DNA of 44,720 nt from an uncultured Bacteroidales bacterium (GCA_937906455.1 CALCYT010000006.1:1-44720), one strand, 5' to 3'; shown: positions 23,959 to 33,033, counted from the stretch's first letter. A program made the numbers and translations. Notes: generated by a model from the letters alone, not told the origin.

Positions 23959-25428
23959 ATGACGGTTTTAATTAAGATAATACAACTTGTTTTAGCCCTT
24001 TCAATACTCGTGATAATACACGAATTCGGGCATTTTATGGCAGCACGCATATTTGGGGTGAGAGTTGAGAAATTCTATATGTTTTTCGACTGGAAATTCT
24101 CAATTGTCAGATTTAAGAAAATAAACGGCAAATGGAAATTCAAGTTTTTCTGCAAAAACGAGCCTGAAAAATACATCACTCACGAGCAAATCGACCCCGT
24201 CACCAAGAAAAAAGAATACACCTACGAGGCTGTTGACTTGAACACCTTGCCGGAAGACGACTGGCGCAGAGCCGAAGACAGCACGGAGTTCGGCCTCGGA
24301 TGGGTGCCGCTCGGCGGATACTGCAAAATAGCCGGCATGATCGACGAGTCGATGGACCAGGCACAAATGGCACAGGAACCGCAACCGTGGGAGTTCCGCA
24401 CCAAACCCGCATGGCAACGTCTTATCATCATGATAGGAGGCGTGTGCATGAACGTGCTGCTCGCCTTCGTCATTTATATCGGACTGATAGCAAGCTTCGG
24501 CGAACAATATGTCCCGACATCGGAAGTCAACAAATATGGCATCACGGTGGATAGCCTTGGATATAACCTCGGACTGCGTGACGGCGATAAGATATTGACG
24601 GTCAACGGAAACTATGTCGAGGATTTTAACCAGATCCCGATGCAGATGATCCTTGAAAACACCGAGTATATCGATGTGGAACGTGATGGCGAGACAGTGA
24701 GGGTGGAACTGCCTGACGACGCTGTTAATCAGCTGCTTAAAGCACATTCCGTGTTTATAGGCGCAAGGATGCCTTTCGTGGTGGGAGGCTTCTCCAACGG
24801 CTCTTACGCCCAGAAAGCCGGCGTACTCGAAAACGACCGGATAATAGGCATCAACGAGACGGAGACACCTTATTTCCAAGACTTTAAAGACATCATCGGT
24901 GATTACAGGGACAGCGATGTCGATTTGTGGGTTGTGAGAGACGGCGACACTCTATCTGTCGTGACACACGTGGGCGGCGACGCCACCATAGGAGTGTATG
25001 CCGCACAGACACTTGAGGTGTCAACAAAAGAATACACCTTCTGGCAGTCGATACCGCAAGGTTTCAAAAAGACAGGCAAGGAACTGAGCGACTACTGGAA
25101 ACAGCTGAAACTCATATTCAAGCCAAGCACAGGCGCATACGAGAACCTCGGAGGCTTCATCACCATCGGGAGCATCTTCCCCGACAAGTTTATATGGTCG
25201 CAGTTCTGGCGTATGACAGCCTTCCTCTCCATCATCCTCGCCGTGATGAACATCCTCCCTATACCCGGTCTCGACGGCGGACATGTCCTCTTCCTCATCT
25301 GGGAAGTGGTGACAGGCCGCAAACCAAGCGATAAATTCCTCGAAAGAGCTACGACAATAGGATTCATCTTCCTGCTGATCCTTGTCATCTATGCCAACGG
25401 CAACGATATTCTGAGGCTCTTCAGATGA
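23959..25428 (+). CDS. rseP: Site-2 (RseP-type) intramembrane metalloprotease
   Basis: A 489-residue M50B protease. The zinc motif HEFGH is at residues 21-25 in the first membrane helix, a second helix block (about 155-180) follows, then two PDZ-like domains (about 195-270 and 270-350), and the last helices carry PIPGLDGGH near residue 435, which supplies the third zinc ligand. RseP cleaves anti-sigma factors and leftover signal peptides within the membrane. The insert between helix 1 and helix 2 (about 50-150) is long and lysine-rich near KKKEYTYEAV, as in Bacteroidota members. It is larger than E. coli RseP (about 450). Whether it cleaves an anti-sigma factor here is unknown. Confidence 0.93.
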   Translation: MTVLIKIIQLVLALSILVIIHEFGHFMAARIFGVRVEKFYMFFDWKFSIVRFKKINGKWKFKFFCKNEPEKYITHEQIDPVTKKKEYTYEAVDLNTLPEDDWRRAEDSTEFGLGWVPLGGYCKIAGMIDESMDQAQMAQEPQPWEFRTKPAWQRLIIMIGGVCMNVLLAFVIYIGLIASFGEQYVPTSEVNKYGITVDSLGYNLGLRDGDKILTVNGNYVEDFNQIPMQMILENTEYIDVERDGETVRVELPDDAVNQLLKAHSVFIGARMPFVVGGFSNGSYAQKAGVLENDRIIGINETETPYFQDFKDIIGDYRDSDVDLWVVRDGDTLSVVTHVGGDATIGVYAAQTLEVSTKEYTFWQSIPQGFKKTGKELSDYWKQLKLIFKPSTGAYENLGGFITIGSIFPDKFIWSQFWRMTAFLSIILAVMNILPIPGLDGGHVLFLIWEVVTGRKPSDKFLERATTIGFIFLLILVIYANGNDILRLFR

Positions 25429-25516
25429 CTTATTAATATAATAAGGTGTTGAAAAAGTGTTGATAAATACAATAAAACAATTAGCGGAACGTTGTAAAAA
25501 GACATCATTTTTTTAA

Positions 25517-26476
25517 ATGTATAGGATAAAACACATATTGTTATTGGTGGTCGTAGTGATGACGATGGGTGCCGCTCATGCGCAGCAGGTGCCTATTTTC
25601 ACCAATTACAGTGATTCTTATGCTGTTATAAATCCGGGTTTTTACGGGATGAGCGAGGGCGTGAATGCCATGGGAATATATCGCAACCAGTGGTCGGGCT
25701 TCAAGGATGACGTCACGGGGACGGTGGTGTCGCCTGTCACGTTTTTGGCGTCAGCCGACATGCCTTTCAAGGTGTTGGGAGGCGGCTTGGGACTGTCGTT
25801 GATGAGAGACCAGATAGGTATTGAGAGCAATATAGCGTTAAATCTCGGATATTCGTATCATCTCGACCTCGGCGCCGGGACGATGGGCATCGGATTGGCA
25901 TTCAGCCTGAACAACAGAAGCGTCGATTTCTCAAAGGCTAAACCGTTGAACGACAATGACCCTGTGATCCCGACAAAAGAACAGAACGATATGCTTGTCG
26001 ATGTCAACCTCGGTTTTTATTATCTCGTGCCGGAGACGTTTTATGTGTCGCTGTCAACCACAAGCCTCTTGCAGTCGAAAGGCAAGGCACTGGAAGGGAA
26101 ATCATCGACGAGTGCCAGTTTCGTGGGCGACCGGACATTCTACCTCGCGGCAGGTTACGAATATCAATTTCCGGATCCGAAGTTCAAGCTGAACCCCTCG
26201 ATGATGCTGCTGAGCGACATCGCCTCAACACAAATCAACGTCAGCGCGCGACTTTGGTACAATAATCAGTTCAGTTTTGGCGTTAACTACAGGTACCAAG
26301 AGTCGGTTGACCTTTTGGTAGGCTTTATGATAAAAGGAGTGCAGATTAACTATGCATACGATATAAACACGATGGGATTGGGCATTGCGGGCTCACACGA
26401 AGTCTCGGTGAGCTATTGCTTTAAAGTTGATCTTGAAAAATCTCCACGTATTTATCGGAGTATCAGATACTTATAA
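25517..26476 (+). CDS. porP: PorP/SprF-family outer-membrane protein
   Basis: A 319-residue protein with a signal peptide (MYRIKHILLLVVVVMTMGAAHAQ) and a beta-barrel-like mature part of alternating hydrophobic strands ending in an aromatic-rich C-terminus. The opening QQVPIFTNYSDSYAVINPGFYG is the PorP/SprF motif (Y/F-x-x-Y-x-x-x-x-x-x-NP). Family members are outer-membrane partners of the type IX secretion ring and some link SprB-type adhesins. It begins the cluster that continues with gldK, gldL, gldM and gldN, the canonical order porP-porK-porL-porM-porN. Confidence 0.92.
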   Translation: MYRIKHILLLVVVVMTMGAAHAQQVPIFTNYSDSYAVINPGFYGMSEGVNAMGIYRNQWSGFKDDVTGTVVSPVTFLASADMPFKVLGGGLGLSLMRDQIGIESNIALNLGYSYHLDLGAGTMGIGLAFSLNNRSVDFSKAKPLNDNDPVIPTKEQNDMLVDVNLGFYYLVPETFYVSLSTTSLLQSKGKALEGKSSTSASFVGDRTFYLAAGYEYQFPDPKFKLNPSMMLLSDIASTQINVSARLWYNNQFSFGVNYRYQESVDLLVGFMIKGVQINYAYDINTMGLGIAGSHEVSVSYCFKVDLEKSPRIYRSIRYL

Positions 26477-26539
26477 ACAAAAAACACGGATTGTTGATAA
26501 ATAATATACATTTTTTATAAATTATAATAAAAAAATATT

Positions 26540-26547
26540 TATTTTTG
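26540..26547 (+). promoter_or_regulatory. -7 box upstream of gldK
   Basis: TATTTTTG lies 47 nt before the chosen gldK start. It suggests that gldK-gldN can be transcribed separately from porP. It also excludes the ATG at 26550, which would coincide with the transcription start. Confidence 0.5.
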
Positions 26548-26594
26548 GGGTGCCTTTTTGGAGGCGTCTTTTAACCGAGGAGAGAAATAAAAAT

Positions 26595-27977
26595 ATGACT
26601 ATAAAAAAGATGAGAAAAATTCTGTTAATAAGCTTAGTATCACTGATTTTGGCAGGATGTGGCAGAAGCAGCAACGGCGAATTGGTCGGCGTCAGAAAAA
26701 CCAAACCTTTTTATCAGCCCGACCCTTACGGTATGCGGTTTATCCCTCAGGGATATTTTACAATGGGTGCCGGCGCACAAGACATTACAGCTGGCAACCT
26801 GACGCAAACCAAGTCGGTGTCAGTGGCGTCATTCTTTATGGATGAGACCGAAATCACAAACAACGAATACCGTGAGTTTGTGTATTATGTGAGAGACTCC
26901 ATAGCGAGAATAATGCTGGCAGAGAATGGTTTCACCGAATATCAGGTCACTCAGAGCAGGAAGGGCGTGCAATATGAAAACCCCATCATCAACTGGGATG
27001 AGAAAATCAACTGGCATAGTGATGACCCGCAATATGTGTCGGCTCTTGAAGACCTGTTCCTACCCGAAAACGAGCGTTTCGCGGGCAGAAAAGAGGTGGA
27101 TGCCAGAAAACTCATCTATCATTACAGCTGGATTGACCTCAGAAGCGCGGCAAGGAAAGAGTTCAAGGATGATGGCGGCTACGACTACCGTCAGGGAGCG
27201 TTTGCCAACCGTCCTCAAGGCATGAACGACCGTTCATTGTATATCCATAATGAGGATATCAACGTTTATCCCGACACCTTGGCGTGGATATACGATTACG
27301 CGTACTCTTTCAACGACCCGTTGACAGAGCATTACTTCTGGCATGAGGCATACGACAACTATCCTGTGGTGGGTGTCACGTGGACACAGGCGAAGGCGTT
27401 CTGTGTGTGGCGCACCAACAAGCTGAACAGCTATTTGATGAAACACGGCAGCAGAAACACTATGGCGGAGTTCCGTCTCCCCACCGAGGCAGAATGGGAA
27501 TGGGCGGCACGCGGCGGTAACCAGTTGAACCCTTATCCTTGGGGCGGCCCTTATACACGTAATGAACTCGGCTGCCTGTTGGCTAACTTCAAGCCCTTGC
27601 GCGGTAATTATATCGCCGACGGCGGTCTGGCGACTCTTATGGTGGCTCACTTCCCCTCAAACGGCTGGGGATTATATGACATGGCAGGTAATGTGGCCGA
27701 ATGGACATTGAGCGCCTTTGACCCGGCATCGTATAACTTCACCTGGGATATGAACCCCGACTACCAATATAACGCAGTTAACGACGACGACCCGGCAATG
27801 AAGAGAAAAGTGGTGCGCGGCGGCTCATGGAAAGACATAGCATATTATCTGCAAGTGGATACCCGCGCATACGAGTATCAGGATACGGCAAGATGCTATA
27901 TCGGATTCCGCTGCATACAGCCATATCTCGGCAGAAATAAAGGTGATAATCCTTCAAAAGTCACACGTTTGAAGTAA
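26595..27977 (+). CDS. gldK: Type IX secretion lipoprotein GldK/PorK
   Basis: A 460-residue outer-membrane lipoprotein. The signal peptide ends at lipobox ILAGC (Cys22). The mature protein is a formylglycine-generating-enzyme-like (FGE-sulfatase) fold: FMDETEITNNEYREFV, then RLPTEAEWEWAARGG, YDMAGNVAEWT and VRGGSWKD, ending in CYIGFRCIQPY. It assembles with GldN/PorN as the periplasmic ring of the secretion system. The longest frame opens at 26550, but a promoter box at 26540-26547 and the signal peptide both favour the ATG at 26595. The FGE active-site cysteines are not needed in this family, which is structural. Confidence 0.95.
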   Translation: MTIKKMRKILLISLVSLILAGCGRSSNGELVGVRKTKPFYQPDPYGMRFIPQGYFTMGAGAQDITAGNLTQTKSVSVASFFMDETEITNNEYREFVYYVRDSIARIMLAENGFTEYQVTQSRKGVQYENPIINWDEKINWHSDDPQYVSALEDLFLPENERFAGRKEVDARKLIYHYSWIDLRSAARKEFKDDGGYDYRQGAFANRPQGMNDRSLYIHNEDINVYPDTLAWIYDYAYSFNDPLTEHYFWHEAYDNYPVVGVTWTQAKAFCVWRTNKLNSYLMKHGSRNTMAEFRLPTEAEWEWAARGGNQLNPYPWGGPYTRNELGCLLANFKPLRGNYIADGGLATLMVAHFPSNGWGLYDMAGNVAEWTLSAFDPASYNFTWDMNPDYQYNAVNDDDPAMKRKVVRGGSWKDIAYYLQVDTRAYEYQDTARCYIGFRCIQPYLGRNKGDNPSKVTRLK

Positions 27978-28023
27978 TAACTGGAATATTGACAAACAAA
28001 AAATTAACTTAAAATTATTTATC

Positions 28024-28767
28024 ATGAAATTTAGCGAATTAGTAGAAAGCAAGGGTTACAAAAACTTTATGGCAAAACTTTATGGTTTTGGCGCGGCAAT
28101 CGTTATGATAGGTGCTCTGTTCAAATTGACGCACTGGGACTTCGGTATCAACGGTCTGCCTAACTATATGTTGACTGCCGGTTTGGTGACAGAGGCGATT
28201 ATCTTCATATTTTCAGCATTCGAGCCGCTGCACGTCGAACCGGACTGGAGCTTGGTTTACCCTGAGATGTGGGACTTATATCACGGAAACGGCGACGCTA
28301 AGGCGATAAAACCGGCCGAAGGCGTAACAAGAAACGTCACCACCAAGAATAGCAATGACATCATAACAGAGAAACTCGATGAGATGTTTGAGAAAGCCAA
28401 CATCAATTCATATACGTTGGAGAGACTCAGCGCAGGCTTGAACAAACTTGGTGAAAACGCAGGCAAGATCGCCGATGTGAGCGAGGCTGTGGCCGCCACA
28501 AGCAACTATACCAAGGCTATGAACAAGGCTTCGGAGTCGGTGAAAGCCCTTGATGAACAAATGGCTAAATCGACGACGGGAACAGCGGAGCTCTCCGACA
28601 TCAACAAGAAGTTGAACGACACCATGTATCTTTATATTGAGAAGATTAACGCTTCAGCATCATCAACAGAAAATTTGAATCACCAACTAACCGACATGTC
28701 GAAACGCATGACCGCGATGAACACGGTTTACGGTAATATGCTCAATGCAATGAATGTCAAGGCTTGA
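28024..28767 (+). CDS. gldL: Type IX secretion inner-membrane motor protein GldL/PorL
   Basis: A 247-residue motor protein with two membrane helices near the N-terminus (about 18-36 and 46-66) and a long cytoplasmic coiled region with a C-terminal half rich in Ser, Asn and Lys. The conserved Glu of helix 2 is Glu57 in TAGLVTEAIIFIFSAFEP, matching the proton-channel Glu in GldL/PorL; Lys34 in GALFKLTHW is also conserved. GldL pairs with GldM to convert proton flow into rotation. Gap to gldK is 46 nt. The cytoplasmic part is normal in length. Confidence 0.95.
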   Translation: MKFSELVESKGYKNFMAKLYGFGAAIVMIGALFKLTHWDFGINGLPNYMLTAGLVTEAIIFIFSAFEPLHVEPDWSLVYPEMWDLYHGNGDAKAIKPAEGVTRNVTTKNSNDIITEKLDEMFEKANINSYTLERLSAGLNKLGENAGKIADVSEAVAATSNYTKAMNKASESVKALDEQMAKSTTGTAELSDINKKLNDTMYLYIEKINASASSTENLNHQLTDMSKRMTAMNTVYGNMLNAMNVKA

Positions 28768-28819
28768 CGTGTGTTTTGTTAATTAAAATTAGTATTAATC
28801 CTAAGAAAATAACAAGAAA

Positions 28820-30514
28820 ATGTCAGGAGCTAAAGAAACACCGAGACAGAAAATGATCGGTATGATGTATTTGGTCTATACCGCATTGTTGGCCATGAAT
28901 GTCTCCGCCGATATTCTTGATGCTTTCACTTTGGTGAGCGATGGTCAACAGAAGACAAATACAAGCATTGAGATGAAGATTAACAATCAGTACGATGCGT
29001 TTGAGGAGCAATACAACAAGGAACAGGCCAAGACTCAGGTGTATTGGGACAAAGCCTTGGAAATCCGCGAGAAAACAGACGAGATGGTCAATTACGTTGA
29101 AAACGAAGTGATACTTCCGATGTTGCTTGCCGTGGAGAAAGAGGAGTCGTTGGAAGGGCTTTTGCAGTCCAAAGACCCGTCAAAACCGATAATTAGGAAT
29201 GCGGAAAGGCTAAAATCCAATAACAGACGAGTTTTTTACGAGGTGGAGCTTGCCAATTGTGATGGCAAAGACAATACGGACGCGCCTATAAGCTTGATGA
29301 TAAACAACAACAGAGCTGCTGAATTGAAACAAAAAATCAAGGAGTATCGTGAGTTTATCGTTAACAATATGGTAGATGCAGGCATAAAAGACTATAACAG
29401 CCGCGTTGGTCTGCTTACGGATGTTGACCATGACGGCAACCCGATAAAGTTCTATAATGCGAACAAAGAGGAGATAGACTGGGAAAGAAAGAATTTCGAA
29501 CATGTAGTGTTTGCCGCTGAAATCGCCATTCTCAACCAAATTGTAGGCGAGATACAGACAACGGAATACGATGCCGTCTCCACTTTGATGTCGAGAATAG
29601 GTGCCACCGACTATAAGTTCAACAAATTGCAGGCAAGAGTCATCGCGAAGAGCGACTATGTCATCCAGGGACAGGATTATGAGGCGGAAGTGTTCCTTAT
29701 GGCATCCGACACGATGCGTAATTTCGACGCCAAATATATCCTTGGCACTAACAACTTTACTGATAAAGGCGACGTGAAGACAGTGAGGAGTCAAGGCGGT
29801 ATAGTGAGGCTGAAACTCCCGGGAAATAAGATAGGACAACAGGACTTCGCAGGCGTTGTGGAAATGACAAATCCTGAGACCGGCGACACCGAATACCATA
29901 ACTTCAACGCGTCGTATATGGTGGCACAACCTTCAGCCACAATAGCTCCGACAAAGATGATGATTATGTATCAAGAGCTTAAGAACCCTATCTCAGTGTC
30001 GGCTCCGGGCTTCTCGAACGATGAAATCATGGTCAATGTGGAAGGTGGTGTCCTGACAAAAGACAAAGGTGCCGGAAATTACTTCGTTGAGGTGAACAAA
30101 GGTGCGAAAATCGTCAAGGTCAGAATATCGACCAAACAAAACGGCTCGATATTGTCGCTCGCCACACAGGAATTCCGTGTGAAACCTGTGCCAAACCCTG
30201 TGGTTAACATCGGCGGCTATATCGTTGGCGGCAAATACGACAAGGAGGAAATCTTGGCGGCAGGTCGTATCGCGGCCTCTATGAAGGATTTCGATTTTGA
30301 GGGATATAACTTTACCGTTGATTCTTATATGGTATCAACATATAGAGGAACTTTTATTGATAAAAAGAATGTTGGACAGTATTTTTCAGACGAAGTCAAG
30401 TCTATCATCAGCAACGCGAGAACCGGACAGAAAATTTCATTTGAGGATATCATGGTGAGAAGTCCTAAAGGCGAGTTGAGAAATATGGGTTCAATAGCTA
30501 TAGTAATTAAATAA
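28820..30514 (+). CDS. gldM: Type IX secretion motor/ring-contact protein GldM/PorM
   Basis: A 564-residue protein with one N-terminal membrane helix (about 12-32) and a large periplasmic part of four domains that reaches the outer-membrane ring. The opening KETPRQKMIGMMYLVYTALLAMNVS is diagnostic. Arg9 is the conserved Arg that pairs with the helix-2 Glu of GldL. The C-terminal domain (about 400-564) includes PVPNPVVNIGG and ends in IAIVIK. It starts 52 nt after gldL and its stop is 2 nt before gldN. Length is slightly above the usual 510-530 residues. Confidence 0.96.
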   Translation: MSGAKETPRQKMIGMMYLVYTALLAMNVSADILDAFTLVSDGQQKTNTSIEMKINNQYDAFEEQYNKEQAKTQVYWDKALEIREKTDEMVNYVENEVILPMLLAVEKEESLEGLLQSKDPSKPIIRNAERLKSNNRRVFYEVELANCDGKDNTDAPISLMINNNRAAELKQKIKEYREFIVNNMVDAGIKDYNSRVGLLTDVDHDGNPIKFYNANKEEIDWERKNFEHVVFAAEIAILNQIVGEIQTTEYDAVSTLMSRIGATDYKFNKLQARVIAKSDYVIQGQDYEAEVFLMASDTMRNFDAKYILGTNNFTDKGDVKTVRSQGGIVRLKLPGNKIGQQDFAGVVEMTNPETGDTEYHNFNASYMVAQPSATIAPTKMMIMYQELKNPISVSAPGFSNDEIMVNVEGGVLTKDKGAGNYFVEVNKGAKIVKVRISTKQNGSILSLATQEFRVKPVPNPVVNIGGYIVGGKYDKEEILAAGRIAASMKDFDFEGYNFTVDSYMVSTYRGTFIDKKNVGQYFSDEVKSIISNARTGQKISFEDIMVRSPKGELRNMGSIAIVIK

Positions 30515-30516
30515 TT

Positions 30517-31314
30517 ATGAAAAAATCAGGTGTAATAATCGCGATTTTGACTCTTTTGTTGCTTGTTGACGCGACAAAAGCATCGGCGCAGAAGAAAATC
30601 ATCCCGTATCCGGATGTCAGAGAAACGGATGTGATGTGGAAAAAAAGAATATGGCGAGAAATCGACTTCCGTCAGAAGATGAATCTGCCGTTCTATTATC
30701 CCATTGAGAGTCATGATGGTGACAGAAGCTTCATCAATGTGATACTGGATGCTTTGAAAGAAGGCAGGATACAAGCTTACGAGGTGACATCGACGGGAGA
30801 GCTGAACAAACCGGTTCCATATTCAAAACTCATAACATCACTCGACACGGAGAGACAGCAAAATCAGTATGACGATAACGGCAACTTTACCGGAACCAAG
30901 ACTATCACAATCGCATTCAAGCCTGAGTCGGTGACGCGCCTGCGTATCATGGAGGAATGGTATTTCGACAACAAGAGGAGTCAGATGTTGGTGAAAATCT
31001 TGGCGTTGTGTCCCGTTAACATGAGAGAGGTTGACTCATTGCAGAAGCCTAACGAGCTGTTTTGGATAAAGTTTGACGACAGCACACGCGTGGTGTTGTC
31101 GGAGGCTCCGTTCTACAACAGAAACAACTTGGCGGCGCGTATGTCGTATGATGATGTGTTTTGGAAACGATATTTTGACAGCTATATCTACAAGGAAGAC
31201 AACGTTTACGACAGAGACATCAGCAGCTATGCTAACGGCGTGGATGCCATGTATGAGTCGGACCGCATCAAACAAGAGATTATTGATTTCGAGCAGAATG
31301 TTTGGGAGTACTAA
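30517..31314 (+). CDS. gldN: Type IX secretion periplasmic ring protein GldN/PorN
   Basis: A 265-residue periplasmic protein with a signal peptide (MKKSGVIIAILTLLLLVDATKASAQ). The mature start KKIIPYPDVRETDVMWKKRIWREIDFRQKMNLPFYYP is the GldN family hallmark. It partners with GldK in the ring under the outer membrane and interacts with the GldM periplasmic domain. It follows gldM by 2 nt and closes the cluster; the next gene is convergent. Length is normal. No other type IX genes (porT, sov, porU, porV) are in the window. Confidence 0.95.
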   Translation: MKKSGVIIAILTLLLLVDATKASAQKKIIPYPDVRETDVMWKKRIWREIDFRQKMNLPFYYPIESHDGDRSFINVILDALKEGRIQAYEVTSTGELNKPVPYSKLITSLDTERQQNQYDDNGNFTGTKTITIAFKPESVTRLRIMEEWYFDNKRSQMLVKILALCPVNMREVDSLQKPNELFWIKFDDSTRVVLSEAPFYNRNNLAARMSYDDVFWKRYFDSYIYKEDNVYDRDISSYANGVDAMYESDRIKQEIIDFEQNVWEY

Positions 31315-31318
31315 TTAG

Positions 31319-31339
31319 TATAGAGTATAGAGTATAGAG
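31319..31339. repeat. Heptanucleotide repeat TATAGAG (3 copies)
   Basis: Three exact 7-nt TATAGAG units start 5 nt after the gldN stop. They belong to the same heptamer family as the repeats at 8410, 21955, 42036 and 42162, and precede a hairpin. Confidence 0.85.
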
Positions 31340-31340
31340 T

Positions 31341-31366
31341 AGGGAGTAGAGATAGTTCTACTCCCT
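31341..31366. terminator. Hairpin between convergent gldN and pgi
   Basis: AGGGAGTAGA (31341-31350) and TCTACTCCCT (31357-31366) form a perfect 10-bp stem around GATAGT. It lies midway between two converging genes, so a bidirectional terminator is plausible. No T-run follows on either strand. Confidence 0.5.
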
Positions 31367-31379
31367 GATATTTAGGGTG

Positions 31380-32714
31380 TTATCTACATTCCAATGAGGC
31401 TTTAAGTTCTTCATATCCGGGTTTGCCGAGGAGGGCGAACATATTTTTTTTATATGCTTCGACACCCGGTTGGTTGAATGGGTTCACCTTGAGCATATAT
31501 CCGCTCAGTGCGCAACCGATTTCAAAGAAATAAATCAATTGTCCGAGTATGTTGGCGTCGATTTCCGGCACCACGATGCGGATATTCGGCACGCCGCCGT
31601 CGGCATGAGCGAGTATGGTGGCTTTTTCGGCGGTTTGGTTCACCTCGGTGAGCCGGCGGCCGGCGATGTAGTTCAATTGGTCGAGGTTGGCTTCGTCGCG
31701 TGGGATACGCAACTCGTTGGCGGGATTTTCGACGCTTATGACAGTTTCCATGAGGTTACGGAGACCTTCTTGAATATACTGTCCCATTGAGTGCAAATCG
31801 GTGGTGAAAGTGACGCTTGCTGGGAAGATGCCCTTGCCGTCTTTGCCTTCGCTCTCGCCGTAGAGCTGTTTCCACCACTCGCTGAAGTAGCACAGGCGAG
31901 GCTCGTAGTTCACCAGAATCTCGTTGGTCTTGCCGGCGTGATACAAAGCTTGGCGAGCTGTGGCATATTGAGCTGCGACGTTGTTGTTGTCCTGAGTGTC
32001 AAGGCAATAGCGTTCCATGAGCTGAGCACCTTTTACGAGTTGCTCGATATCGACGCCGGCCATGGCGATAGGCAGCAGTCCTACAGGTGTCAGCACTGAA
32101 TAACGTCCTCCGACGTCGTCAGGCACCACGTAGGTTTTGTAGCCCTCGCTGTCGGACAGCACCTTCAGAGCGCCTTTTGCCTTGTCGGTGATGGCGACGA
32201 TACGTGTACGGGCCTCCTGTTTGCCGTATTTCTTCTCGATATGGTTTTTCAGGATGCGGAACGCCACGGCAGGCTCGGTGGTGGTACCCGACTTTGAGAT
32301 GACGGTCATTGAATAGTCCTTGTCGTCCAACAGTTTGATGAGGTCGTGCATGTAGTCTTCGCTCATGTTATGGCCTGCATAGACTATTTTCGGGTTTCCT
32401 GTGTCGATGAGCTGCGCGAAATGGTTGCTCAGTGCCTCGATGACCGCTCTCGCGCCGAGGTAGGAGCCTCCGATGCCTATCACGACAAACACTTCGGATT
32501 TCTTGCGAAGCTCCTCAGCTTTTTGCTTGATATCTTCGATGAACCCGGGTGTTATCGAGGATGGCAGGTTGACCCAGCCGAGGAAGTCGTTGCCGGCTCC
32601 GGAACGTGAATAGATGGTATTGAAAGTGTCAGAGACTTGTTTTTTGTACGCATCTAATTGATTATCAGAGACAAAGCCTTTGATGTGATTTAATTCAACT
32701 TTAATGTCAGTCAT
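31380..32714 (-). CDS. pgi: Glucose-6-phosphate isomerase
   Basis: A 444-residue cytoplasmic enzyme interconverting glucose-6-phosphate and fructose-6-phosphate. Motifs: VVIGIGGSYLGARAVIEAL, VISKSGTTTEPAVAFR (sugar-phosphate binding SKSGTTxE), FSEWWKQLYGESEGKDGKGIFP and the end NPFNQPGVEAYKKNMF. It is the shorter bacterial PGI type. The longest frame opens at 32828, but the first 38 residues lie upstream of its own promoter, so the ATG at 32714 (MTDIKVELN) is the start. It converges on gldN. Confidence 0.96.
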   Translation of the reverse strand: MTDIKVELNHIKGFVSDNQLDAYKKQVSDTFNTIYSRSGAGNDFLGWVNLPSSITPGFIEDIKQKAEELRKKSEVFVVIGIGGSYLGARAVIEALSNHFAQLIDTGNPKIVYAGHNMSEDYMHDLIKLLDDKDYSMTVISKSGTTTEPAVAFRILKNHIEKKYGKQEARTRIVAITDKAKGALKVLSDSEGYKTYVVPDDVGGRYSVLTPVGLLPIAMAGVDIEQLVKGAQLMERYCLDTQDNNNVAAQYATARQALYHAGKTNEILVNYEPRLCYFSEWWKQLYGESEGKDGKGIFPASVTFTTDLHSMGQYIQEGLRNLMETVISVENPANELRIPRDEANLDQLNYIAGRRLTEVNQTAEKATILAHADGGVPNIRIVVPEIDANILGQLIYFFEIGCALSGYMLKVNPFNQPGVEAYKKNMFALLGKPGYEELKASLECR

Positions 32715-32736
32715 GATTATTATGTTTAAATTTCTG

Positions 32737-32767
32737 CGAAGATACAAAATATTCTTATACAAACAAA
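32737..32767 (-). promoter_or_regulatory. Promoter of pgi
   Basis: On the minus strand TTTG (32764-32767) is followed after exactly 19 nt by TATCTTCG (32737-32744), a -7 box with one mismatch. Transcription would start near 32731, 17 nt before the pgi ATG. It lies just beyond the terminator of the upstream RNA. Confidence 0.6.
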
Positions 32768-32776
32768 GAAATATGC

Positions 32777-32812
32777 AAAAAAAGAGACCGTCTCTTGAGC
32801 GGAGACGGTCTC
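32777..32812 (-). terminator. Strong rho-independent terminator on the minus strand upstream of pgi
   Basis: GAGACCGTCTC and GAGACGGTCTC form a perfect 11-bp stem (arms 32802-32812 and 32784-32794) with a 7-nt loop. On the minus strand seven T follow at once. No open gene upstream on this strand needs it; it ends the short RNA described separately. Confidence 0.85.
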
Positions 32813-32896
32813 CAGAACCAAAAACCAAAATTTATGAAACCTTTTACGAACAATGTAAATTCTCCGGATGGAGAACTATGGATGTACATCGTTACG
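32778..32896 (-). ncRNA. Short terminated RNA or leader with an aromatic-rich frame
   Basis: A TATTTTTG -7 box (32902-32909) predicts a transcript from about 32896 to the terminator at 32777-32812, roughly 118 nt. It contains a small hairpin (TTCTCC/GGAGAA, 32860-32875). A frame from the ATG at 32889 encodes 44 residues with a marked aromatic run, FINFGFWFW (residues 18-26), directly before the terminator stem; the frame continues through the stem to 32755. It could be a leader-peptide attenuator (ribosome stalling at Phe/Trp codons would cover the 5' arm of the terminator) or an independent small RNA. Pgi has its own promoter downstream. I do not recognise an Rfam family. Confidence 0.55.
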
Positions 32897-32901
32897 CACT
32901 G

Positions 32902-32909
32902 CAAAAATA
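32902..32909 (-). promoter_or_regulatory. -7 box of the short RNA upstream of pgi
   Basis: The minus strand reads TTGTATTTTTGCAGTG, a perfect TAnnTTTG box in an otherwise AT-rich, featureless region (about 32910-33030). Confidence 0.6.
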
Positions 32910-33033
32910 CAACTTTTTTTAATATGAAGTAAAAAAAATTTAAGATTTCTTGCAAATTTTTGAAAAAAAAGTTAAAAATGATTAAGAATGAATGATTTAA
33001 GATGAAAAAAAAATTAAAAATTTTTTAAATATC

